The notes below the pieces were generated by a model. The model was not told the DNA's origin. It did not search any database and worked only from the letters and a program-made list of their open reading frames with translations. This document shows, one piece after another, positions 57,060 through 64,000 of a stretch of 64,000 bases of DNA. The position numbers and the translations under genes are program-made. Every line of letters begins with the position of its first letter. The first letter of the stretch is position 1. This DNA comes from Photobacterium gaetbulicola Gung47 (lineage in GTDB: Bacteria > Pseudomonadota > Gammaproteobacteria > Enterobacterales > Vibrionaceae): assembly GCA_000940995.1 (NCBI GenBank), contig CP005974.1, forward strand, positions 248,001 through 312,000. The letters are read 5' to 3'.

Positions 57060-58901
57060 ATGCCCAAGTACCGCTCCGCCACTACCACCCACGGCCGTAA
57101 TATGGCTGGTGCCCGTGCCCTATGGCGCGCCACCGGCGTGAAAGATGAAGATTTCGGCAAGCCAATTATTGCGGTGGTCAACTCGTTCACCCAATTTGTT
57201 CCGGGCCATGTCCACCTCAAGGATCTCGGCCAGTTAGTCGCGAAGGAAATTGAAGCGGCGGGCGGTATCGCCAAAGAATTCAATACCATTGCTGTTGATG
57301 ATGGTATCGCCATGGGCCACGGTGGCATGCTCTACTCTCTGCCGTCACGCGAGCTGATCGCCGACTCGGTCGAATACATGGTCAACGCCCACTGTGCCGA
57401 TGCCATGGTCTGTATCTCCAACTGCGACAAGATCACCCCGGGGATGCTGATGGCCTCGCTGCGCCTCAATATCCCGGTGATCTTTGTTTCCGGCGGCCCA
57501 ATGGAAGCCGGCAAGACCAAGCTGTCGGATCAGATCCTCAAGCTGGATCTGGTTGATGCCATGATCCAGGGCGCCGATCCTAACGTCTCCGACGAGCAGA
57601 GCGAGCAGATCGAACGCTCGGCGTGCCCGACATGCGGCTCGTGCTCGGGTATGTTTACCGCCAACTCGATGAACTGCCTGACCGAAGCACTGGGCCTGAG
57701 CCAGCCTGGCAACGGCTCGATGCTGGCCACCCACGCCGACCGCGAGCAGCTGTTTATCAATGCCGGCAAGCGAATTGTCGAGCTGACCAAGCGCTACTAC
57801 GAGCAGGATGATGCTAGCGCACTGCCGCGCAACATCGCGACCAAGCAAGCGTTCGAAAACGCCATGGCCCTCGATATAGCCATGGGCGGCTCAACCAACA
57901 CCGTCCTTCACTTGCTCGCTGCGGCGCAGGAAGGTGAGGTCGACTTCACCATGGAAGACATCGACCGCATGTCGCGCCAGGTTCCGCACCTGTGCAAGGT
58001 GGCGCCATCGACCCAGAAATACCACATGGAGGATGTTCACCGGGCGGGTGGGGTTTACGGTATCCTGGCCGAGCTGGATCGTGCCGGCCTGTTCCACAGC
58101 AGCTGCCAGAATGTGCTTGGCCAAAGCTTTGCAGAATCATTCAAGCACTACGATGTGATGCAGACCGAGTCACAGGCAGTGAAAGACTTCTTCCGTGCCG
58201 GCCCAGCCGGGATCCGTACCACCCAGGCCTTCTCGCAAGACTGCCGCTGGGATACCCTGGATGATGACCGTGAAAACGGCTGTATCCGCAGCAAAGAACA
58301 CGCCTTCAGCCAAGACGGCGGCCTGGCGGTGTTGTCCGGCAACATGGCTCTCGATGGCTGCATCGTGAAGACCGCTGGGGTCGATGAGAGCTGCCTGACC
58401 TTCACCGGCCCGGCGATTGTGTTCGAAAGCCAGGAAACCGCCGTTGAGGGGATCCTGGGGGGCAAGGTCAAAGCCGGCGATGTAGTGGTGATCCGCTACG
58501 AAGGCCCGAAAGGCGGTCCAGGTATGCAGGAGATGCTCTACCCAACCACTTACCTCAAATCCATGGGGCTGGGCAAAGAGTGCGCGCTGATCACCGACGG
58601 CCGTTTCTCCGGCGGCACCAGCGGCCTATCGATTGGCCACGTCTCGCCGGAAGCTGCCAACGGCGGCACTATCGGCCTGATCCAGGACGGCGACACCATT
58701 GCCATCGATATCCCCAACCGCAGTATCGAGCTGCAGGTCGACGAAGCAACGCTCGCCAGCCGCCGTGAGCAAGCCGAACAACGCGGCTGGAAGCCAGTGG
58801 ATCGTCAGCGCGAAGTGTCCTTTGCCCTGCGCGCCTACGCCAACCTTGCGACCAGCGCCGATAAGGGTGCGGTACGCGATAAATCGAAGCTGGAAGGATA
58901 A
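57060..58901 (+). CDS. ilvD: Dihydroxy-acid dehydratase
   Basis: An iron-sulfur dehydratase converting dihydroxy acids to 2-oxo acids in valine/isoleucine synthesis. The 613-residue protein starts MPKYRSATTTHGRNMAGARALWRATG. The cluster cysteines lie in CISNCDKITPGMLMA and ACPTCGSCSGMFTANSMNCLTEALG, with the downstream conserved GRFSGGTSGLSIGHVSPEA. It is separated from ilvA by 3-6 nt. Confidence 0.97.
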   Translation: MPKYRSATTTHGRNMAGARALWRATGVKDEDFGKPIIAVVNSFTQFVPGHVHLKDLGQLVAKEIEAAGGIAKEFNTIAVDDGIAMGHGGMLYSLPSRELIADSVEYMVNAHCADAMVCISNCDKITPGMLMASLRLNIPVIFVSGGPMEAGKTKLSDQILKLDLVDAMIQGADPNVSDEQSEQIERSACPTCGSCSGMFTANSMNCLTEALGLSQPGNGSMLATHADREQLFINAGKRIVELTKRYYEQDDASALPRNIATKQAFENAMALDIAMGGSTNTVLHLLAAAQEGEVDFTMEDIDRMSRQVPHLCKVAPSTQKYHMEDVHRAGGVYGILAELDRAGLFHSSCQNVLGQSFAESFKHYDVMQTESQAVKDFFRAGPAGIRTTQAFSQDCRWDTLDDDRENGCIRSKEHAFSQDGGLAVLSGNMALDGCIVKTAGVDESCLTFTGPAIVFESQETAVEGILGGKVKAGDVVVIRYEGPKGGPGMQEMLYPTTYLKSMGLGKECALITDGRFSGGTSGLSIGHVSPEAANGGTIGLIQDGDTIAIDIPNRSIELQVDEATLASRREQAEQRGWKPVDRQREVSFALRAYANLATSADKGAVRDKSKLEG

Positions 58902-58904
58902 TCT

Positions 58905-60461
58905 ATGATGAGCGAAGTCACTCAGGCCCACGAGGCCGAGCTGCCCTGCGGGGCAGACTACCTGCGGGAGATCCTGCGGGCTCCGGTATATGAAGTCGCT
59001 CAGGTCACGCCGCTGCAAAGCATGACCCGTCTTGGCAGCCGCATCGGCAACCAGGTTCAGCTTAAACGGGAGGACCGCCAGCCGGTCCACTCCTTCAAGC
59101 TGCGCGGTGCCTACAATATGATGGCCCAGCTGACTGAGGCTCAGCGCCAAGCCGGCGTCATCGCCGCTTCGGCGGGTAACCATGCCCAAGGCCTGGCCAT
59201 GTCGGGCAAACACCTTGGGGTAAAGGCAACCATCGTCATGCCGCGAACCACCCCAGATATCAAAGTCGATGCCGTACGGGGGTTCGGCGGCAAGGTGGTA
59301 CTGCACGGCGGCAACTTCGACGAAGCCAAGGCCCATGCCGAGATGCTGGCGGGCCAGCACGGCTACACCTTCATTCCGCCTTTCGATCACCCAGCCGTGA
59401 TCGCCGGGCAAGGGACGATTGGCGTCGAGCTGGTCCAGCAAAATAGCCACCTCGACTACATTTTTGTTCCGGTCGGCGGCGGTGGGCTCGCTGCGGGGGT
59501 CGCGGTCCTGATCAAGCAACTGATGCCGCAGATCAAGGTGATCGGGGTCGAGGCCGAGGATTCGGCCTGCCTGCGTGCCGCACTGGATGCCGGTGAGCCG
59601 GTGACCTTGGATCAGGTCGGTATGTTTGCTGATGGCGTGGCGGTCAAACGCATCGGCGAAGAGACCTTCCGCCTGTGCCAGCAGTATCTTGATGACTCCA
59701 TTACCGTAAGCAGCGACGAGATCTGCTCGGCAGTAAAAGATATTTTCGAAGATACCCGGGCAATCGCCGAACCATCCGGGGCGCTATCACTGGCCGGGCT
59801 CAAGAAATTTGCCGAGCGCCACCAGCTCAAGGACAAACAACTTGCCGCCGTGTTGTCAGGGGCCAACCTCAACTTCCACGGCCTGCGCTATGTTTCGGAG
59901 CGCTGCGAGCTGGGGGAAAAACGCGAAGGGCTACTGGCGGTGACCATTCCCGAACGCCCGGGGGCATTCCTCGATTTCTGCCATATCCTAGGCGGTCGTG
60001 CCGTTACCGAGTTCAACTACCGCTACAACAACGACAGTTTGGCGAATGTGTTTGTCGGGGTACGTTTGATCCAGGGCCAGGAAGAGCTCGACAGCATCAT
60101 TGCCGACCTGCGCAAAGGTGGTTATCCGGTGGTGGATTTATCCGATGACGAAATGGCCAAGGTCCATGTCCGCTATATGATTGGTGGCCGTCCATCCAAG
60201 CCATTGAAAGAAAGGCTGTACAGCTTTGAGTTTCCAGAATACCCCGGGGCCCTGCTCAAGTTCCTCAACACCCTGGGCACCCACTGGAATATCAGCCTGT
60301 TCAATTACCGCAATCATGGCGCGGATTATGGCCGGGTGCTGTGCGGCTTCGAGCTGGAAGAGCAGGACTTGCTGTCCTTCACCAGCCACCTCCGTGAACT
60401 CGGCTATAGCTGGAAAGACGAAACAGACAACCCGGCTTACCAGTTCTTCCTCGCACAATAA
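58905..60461 (+). CDS. ilvA: Threonine deaminase (biosynthetic, IlvA)
   Basis: A PLP enzyme converting threonine to 2-oxobutyrate, the committed and isoleucine-inhibited step to isoleucine. The 518-residue protein has the PLP lysine K65 in PVHSFKLRGAYNMM, the glycine-rich VPVGGGGLAAGVA, and two ACT-like regulatory domains (about 335-505: LAVTIPERPGAFLDFCHILG and SFEFPEYPGALLKFLNTLG). Tandem ATG codons (58905, 58908) follow AAGGATAATCT; either may be used. It is the last gene of the ilv operon. Confidence 0.97.
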   Translation: MMSEVTQAHEAELPCGADYLREILRAPVYEVAQVTPLQSMTRLGSRIGNQVQLKREDRQPVHSFKLRGAYNMMAQLTEAQRQAGVIAASAGNHAQGLAMSGKHLGVKATIVMPRTTPDIKVDAVRGFGGKVVLHGGNFDEAKAHAEMLAGQHGYTFIPPFDHPAVIAGQGTIGVELVQQNSHLDYIFVPVGGGGLAAGVAVLIKQLMPQIKVIGVEAEDSACLRAALDAGEPVTLDQVGMFADGVAVKRIGEETFRLCQQYLDDSITVSSDEICSAVKDIFEDTRAIAEPSGALSLAGLKKFAERHQLKDKQLAAVLSGANLNFHGLRYVSERCELGEKREGLLAVTIPERPGAFLDFCHILGGRAVTEFNYRYNNDSLANVFVGVRLIQGQEELDSIIADLRKGGYPVVDLSDDEMAKVHVRYMIGGRPSKPLKERLYSFEFPEYPGALLKFLNTLGTHWNISLFNYRNHGADYGRVLCGFELEEQDLLSFTSHLRELGYSWKDETDNPAYQFFLAQ

Positions 60462-60483
60462 TGAGGACCCAACGAGACAAGCA

Positions 60484-60891
60484 TCAAGACGACAAGGCAG
60501 CCTCGGAGGCTGCTTTGTTTTCCCCAGCCTCATCCACACCGAGGTGCACGAGAATCACTTTCAGCTGATTGATGTGGCAAGCCAGCATTTGGCTCCGTAG
60601 AGGTTCGGCTAACTGTTCATAGAGTGCCGACAGCTGGATGAGCTCAGTCTTGAGCTGCTCTTGCTGCATTTCCGGACGCTGGATGTCAAACACGAACCAA
60701 CCCAGGGGCTGGCCGGTTAATTCCGCGATCTTCACCAGAGTAGAAATCCTCGGCTCCGTTTTTCCCGACTCGAGATCAAGATACGTTTGCCTGGCAACAT
60801 CGAGATGCTTTGCCATCGCCACTTGGGAGATCCCTTTCCACTCCCGTGCATCTTTGATCCTCTGTGCAATCCACGTTTTTACCTGTTCCAT
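60484..60891 (-). CDS. XRE-family transcriptional regulator, copy 1
   Basis: A 135-residue protein with an N-terminal Cro/CI helix-turn-helix (RIKDAREWKGISQVAMAKHLDVARQTYLDLESGKTEPRISTLVKIAELTG, about 11-60) and a C-terminal helical tail (QQEQLKTELIQLSALYEQLAEPLRSQML), possibly for dimerisation. It is a paralogue of the next gene upstream. Its last codons overlap the ilv operon terminator. Targets are unknown; autoregulation is common in this class. Confidence 0.85.
   Translation of the reverse strand: MEQVKTWIAQRIKDAREWKGISQVAMAKHLDVARQTYLDLESGKTEPRISTLVKIAELTGQPLGWFVFDIQRPEMQQEQLKTELIQLSALYEQLAEPLRSQMLACHINQLKVILVHLGVDEAGENKAASEAALSS
60493..60520 (+). terminator. Terminator of ilvGMEDA, inside the 3' end of the next gene
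   Basis: Stem gcagcct / aggctgc, extended by caag/tttg pairs, followed by TTTGTTTT. It overlaps the last codons of the convergent XRE regulator gene and may act in both directions. Confidence 0.75.
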
Positions 60892-61120
60892 AGCTTCCTC
60901 AACGATACCCCTCCATCCACAGCCAATACCCGCAGCGCTTGGAGGAGTATCTCAATTCCTTAATGAGTATAATGTCATTCATATTTTAATTATTCATTAG
61001 GAACAAAGATTTACACATCAGCGATGTTTATAATTTGTGACCCCCTCCCCTTAATGACCAGCTATCAAGACACAACGCAAACAATTGTGTCAGCATAGCC
61101 TGACACAGATCTGACCAGTT

Positions 61121-61501
61121 TTACGACTTGTCCCGCTGGGTTAGCGCTCGCGTATACTCCGCCATAAATCCAGCCAAATTAATGCTTTGCTGCAAGATAA
61201 CATTCCTAGCCGAGTGGGGCAGGCGGCTGAAATACTGCAGCAAGCGATCAATCTCCTCTTTATATTCACTCTCCAAGATTTCAATGCCTTCATCACCGTA
61301 CACAAACCAGGTCAACGGCCGCTCGGTGATCTCCGAGATTTCCGACAGCATTCTCACCTTGGGTTCGGTTTTACCCGTTTCCAAATCCAGGTAGGTCTGA
61401 CGCGCTACCTTAAGTTGTTGGGCCATGTGCACCTGGGTCAGGCCTTTCCATTCCCTGGCTTCTTTGATACGGGCTGCGATTTGGGCTTTTGGATCTGTCA
61501 T
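61121..61501 (-). CDS. XRE-family transcriptional regulator, copy 2
   Basis: A 126-residue paralogue of the preceding regulator: RIKEAREWKGLTQVHMAQQLKVARQTYLDLETGKTEPKVRMLSEISEITERPLTWFVYG aligns over the whole helix-turn-helix and the following PLxWFV segment, at roughly 60% identity by eye. The tails differ (here LQYFSRLPHSARNVILQQSI). The start at 61501 has GGAGG 8 nt upstream; the frame open seven codons earlier overlaps that site. About 230 bp separate the two genes, so each may have its own promoter. Confidence 0.85.
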   Translation of the reverse strand: MTDPKAQIAARIKEAREWKGLTQVHMAQQLKVARQTYLDLETGKTEPKVRMLSEISEITERPLTWFVYGDEGIEILESEYKEEIDRLLQYFSRLPHSARNVILQQSINLAGFMAEYTRALTQRDKS

Positions 61502-61734
61502 GTCACACCTCCAATACAACACAATGAATAATGCCTAGCTTTCATTACTGGATTGCACAACATAAGCCAACTTGAGATTAAATTAAAAAATCATTATTTA
61601 ATATGCACTTACATTCGAACGCCATTCTGGCTGTCGTAATTTGGTTTGCAAATGATGACCACGTTGCCGGTTTTTCCTAAAACGCAAAAAAAGCAACCAT
61701 CCCTGTCTAGATAGTAGACGCTCACTCCTTGCCC

Positions 61735-61766
61735 CAATAAAAAAGGCACCCCCAAGGGTGCCTTTT
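61735..61766 (-). terminator. Terminator of glmS
   Basis: Minus-strand stem aaaaggcaccc / gggtgcctttt with TTGG loop, followed by TTATTGG, about 50 nt after the glmS stop. Confidence 0.85.
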
Positions 61767-61813
61767 CTCACTTTTGAGACAAGTTGTTAGGCCTAAGGCT
61801 AACAAGCTGATTT

Positions 61814-63646
61814 TTATTCGACAGTAACCGCCTTGGCAAGGTTACGCGGCTGATCCACATCGGTCCCTTTGATCAATGCCACATAATAAGACAGCAACTG
61901 CATCGGAATGGTGTAGTAAATTGCAGCAGTGATTTCGCTAACATGCGGCATGGTGATGATCTTCATGGTTTCATCAGCCTCAAAACCTGCATCCGCGTCG
62001 GCGAAGACATACAACAGGCCACCACGAGCACGAACTTCTTCCACGTTTGATTTCAGCTTCTCCAGCAGTTCATTGCTTGGCGCGACGACGACGACTGGCA
62101 TATCGGCATCAATCAGTGCCAGCGGACCATGCTTCAATTCTCCCGCCGCATAGGCTTCAGCGTGAATGTAGGAGATCTCTTTGAGCTTCAACGAAGCTTC
62201 CATCGCAATCGGGTAGAACTCACCACGGCCCAGGAACAGGGTATGGTGCTTGTCGGCAAAGTCAGTGGCCAACTCTTCTATTTCTTTCTCGAAAGACAGT
62301 GCAGCATTGATCTGCTGCGGCAGGGCATGCAGCGCTTCAACGATCTCTTTTTCTTTCGCTTTGCTAATGCGGTTTTGCTGCTTACCCAGCGCCGTCACCA
62401 GCATCAGCAGGGCAGAAAGCTGAGTGGTGAAGGCCTTGGTTGATGCCACACCAATCTCCACTCCCGCACGGGTCATGAAGGCAAAATCTGATTCACGCAC
62501 CAGTGAAGAGCCCGCCACGTTACAGATTGTCATGGCCGCCATATAGCCTTTTTCCTTGGCCAGGCGAAGCGCTGCCAGGGTATCAGCGGTTTCACCGGAC
62601 TGAGACAAGGTGATCAGCAGGCTGTTCGGGCGGGTAACGAACTTGCGGTAGCGGAATTCAGACGCAATTTCCACATCACAGCTTACGCCAGCGATGTCTT
62701 CGAACCAGTAACGCGCGGTCATACCGGCATTGTAAGATGTGCCACAGGCCACAATCTGGACATGTTCAACCTTGCTCAGGATGTCTGCCGCGTTCACACC
62801 AATCGCTTCAGTCACCACAGAATCAGCCGTGACACGCCCTTCCATGGTGTTGATTAGCGCAGTCGGCTGCTCATAGATCTCTTTTTGCATGAAGTGACGG
62901 TACTGGCCTTTGTCACCAGCGTCGTGCTCGGCATTGGATTCAGCGATTTCACGCTCGACGCGTTCACCAGAGGCATCATACACCGTTACCTCGCGACGGG
63001 TAATTTCTGCCACATCACCTTCTTCCAGGTACATGAAACGGCGGGTAACGTTAAGCAGGGCGAGCTGATCGGAAGCGAGGAAGTTCTCACCGACACCAAA
63101 GCCGATAACAATCGGGCTGCCAGAGCGCGCGACCACAATCCGAGACGGGTCCTTGCGATCCAGGGCAACCGTACCGTAAGCCCCTGTCAATTGCTTCGCG
63201 GTTTTCTGCACCGCTTCTAGCAGGGTATCCGCGGTGCGCAGTTCCCACTCCACCATGTGAGCAATCACTTCGGTGTCGGTTTGCGATTCAAAGACGTAAC
63301 CACGAGATTGCAGTAGCTCACGCAGCTCTTCGTGGTTCTCGATAATACCGTTGTGAACCACGGCAATATCACCAGACATGTGTGGGTGGGCATTGGCTTC
63401 CGACGGCTCGCCATGGGTTGCCCAGCGGGTATGTGCGATACCAGTACCACCAACCACATGGGCTTCGTCAACGGCATCAGCCAGCTCCTGGACTTTACCC
63501 AGACGGCGGACGCGGGTCAGATTAGACTCGCCATCAACAATCGCGACACCGGCAGAGTCATAACCGCGGTACTCGAGGCGGCGTAGCCCTTCGACCAGAA
63601 TTTCCGCTACATCACGCTGTGCTACCGCACCAACAATCCCACACAT
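61814..63646 (-). CDS. glmS: Glutamine-fructose-6-phosphate aminotransferase (isomerizing)
   Basis: GlmS makes glucosamine-6-phosphate from fructose-6-phosphate and glutamine, feeding peptidoglycan and lipopolysaccharide synthesis. The 610-residue protein starts MCGIVGAVAQRDVAEIL, exposing nucleophile Cys2 after methionine removal. Its glutaminase domain includes GIAHTRWATHGEPSEANAHPH. Two SIS isomerase domains (about 290-600) include CGTSYNAGMTARYW and LSQSGETADTLAALR, and it ends DQPRNLAKAVTVE. It follows the DeoR-type regulator gene by 19 nt, so the two are probably one operon. Confidence 0.97.
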   Translation of the reverse strand: MCGIVGAVAQRDVAEILVEGLRRLEYRGYDSAGVAIVDGESNLTRVRRLGKVQELADAVDEAHVVGGTGIAHTRWATHGEPSEANAHPHMSGDIAVVHNGIIENHEELRELLQSRGYVFESQTDTEVIAHMVEWELRTADTLLEAVQKTAKQLTGAYGTVALDRKDPSRIVVARSGSPIVIGFGVGENFLASDQLALLNVTRRFMYLEEGDVAEITRREVTVYDASGERVEREIAESNAEHDAGDKGQYRHFMQKEIYEQPTALINTMEGRVTADSVVTEAIGVNAADILSKVEHVQIVACGTSYNAGMTARYWFEDIAGVSCDVEIASEFRYRKFVTRPNSLLITLSQSGETADTLAALRLAKEKGYMAAMTICNVAGSSLVRESDFAFMTRAGVEIGVASTKAFTTQLSALLMLVTALGKQQNRISKAKEKEIVEALHALPQQINAALSFEKEIEELATDFADKHHTLFLGRGEFYPIAMEASLKLKEISYIHAEAYAAGELKHGPLALIDADMPVVVVAPSNELLEKLKSNVEEVRARGGLLYVFADADAGFEADETMKIITMPHVSEITAAIYYTIPMQLLSYYVALIKGTDVDQPRNLAKAVTVE

Positions 63647-63665
63647 AGTTTCTTGCTCCTAAATT

Positions 63666-64000
63666 TTATTCCGCAGCCGCGCAGACCACCTGCACGCCAT
63701 GCTGTTCAATCTGTTGTTTGGCTTCCATGTCCAAGCCGTCATCGGTGATCAAGGTGCTGATGCTCGCCCACGGCAGCTCAAGGTTAGGGATCTTGCGGCC
63801 GACCTTGTTGGATTCGACCATCACCACCACTTCCCGCGCTACCTCGGCCATCACCCGGCTCAATCCCACCAGCTCGTTAAAGGTCGTCGTTCCCCGTGCC
63901 GTGTCTATGCCATCGGCCCCAATAAACAACTGGTCAAAGTCATACGAGCGTAATACTGATTCCGCAACCTGTCCCTGGAACGCCTCGGAATGCGGGTCCC
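63666..64000 (-). CDS. DeoR/GlpR-family regulator, C-terminal part (window-edge truncated)
   Basis: The visible 110 residues are the sugar-phosphate sensor half of a DeoR-type regulator: SEAFQGQVAESVLRSYDFDQLFIGADGID, then FNELVGLSRVMAEVAREVVVMVESNKVGRKIPNLELPW and LITDDGLD. The reading frame is open up to the window end, so the N-terminal helix-turn-helix lies outside. Lying directly upstream of glmS, it may respond to an amino-sugar phosphate, as for AgaR/GlmR-like members; that is inference. Confidence 0.88.
   Translation of the reverse strand, partial: DPHSEAFQGQVAESVLRSYDFDQLFIGADGIDTARGTTTFNELVGLSRVMAEVAREVVVMVESNKVGRKIPNLELPWASISTLITDDGLDMEAKQQIEQHGVQVVCAAAE

Overview
The window is chromosomal DNA of a gammaproteobacterium, most probably of the family Vibrionaceae. 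Supporting evidence is the close match of many proteins to enterobacterial and Vibrio orthologues (AsnC, IlvY, IlvC, UbiK, RsmJ, YihD, DsbA), the gene order vexRAB-ubiK-ilvC/ilvY, the block yrdA/aroE/hemF/tsaC/purEK/yrdD/smg/dprA/lysM/def/fmt/rsmB/trkAH, and yihD-ccoG-srkA-dsbA-comM-ilvGMEDA. Base composition is fairly GC-rich for that family, so a Photobacterium-like or related genus is possible; this is inference only. Almost everything is core housekeeping DNA. I see no prophage, insertion sequence, CRISPR array or toxin-antitoxin module.

Layout. 1-3.7 kb (minus): end-truncated rsmJ and a large periplasmic-sensor GGDEF/EAL protein. 3.8-11.8 kb: asnC (plus), then a minus-strand unit running from a fused peptide-transporter ATPase through its binding protein and two permeases into tatD and hemB, closed by a terminator next to asnC. 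12.2-12.9 kb: tRNA operon Arg-His-Pro-His-Pro (minus). 13-20.6 kb: cytochrome c5, rep helicase (minus), then vexR-vexA-vexB efflux genes. 20.7-24.8 kb: ubiK, divergent ilvC/ilvY, and an odd S-adenosylhomocysteine-hydrolase-like gene behind ilvY. 24.9-30.6 kb: a complete minus-strand rRNA operon (16S-23S-5S-tRNA-Asp) with promoter, boxA elements, RNase III stems and terminators, followed by degenerate tRNA-Asp remnants. 30.7-45.3 kb: a dense block for translation, heme, purine, shikimate and K+ uptake functions (yrdA, DUF1488 gene, aroE, hemF, tsaC, purEK, yrdD, smg, dprA, LysM gene, def, fmt, rsmB, trkA, trkH). 45.3-48.4 kb: trhA, a Spo0M-family gene, a GntR regulator and a gene-poor stretch with a possible small transcription unit. 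48.4-53.7 kb: yihD, ccoG, srkA, dsbA, comM. 53.7-60.5 kb: the complete attenuated ilvL-ilvGMEDA operon. 60.5-64 kb: two paralogous XRE regulators, glmS and the end of a DeoR-family gene.

How it fits together. All genes of isoleucine/valine synthesis are present in two places: ilvGMEDA under a leader-peptide attenuator, and ilvC under divergent IlvY control with a LysR-type palindrome. purEK carries a textbook PurR box, and vexRAB starts with a perfect TetR-type palindrome. The most unexplained items are the SAHH-like gene in the ilvY transcription unit, the small plus-strand unit near 48.1-48.3 kb, the tandem XRE pair, and the tRNA remnants at the end of the rRNA operon. I saw no clear sign of a wholly new multi-gene system.
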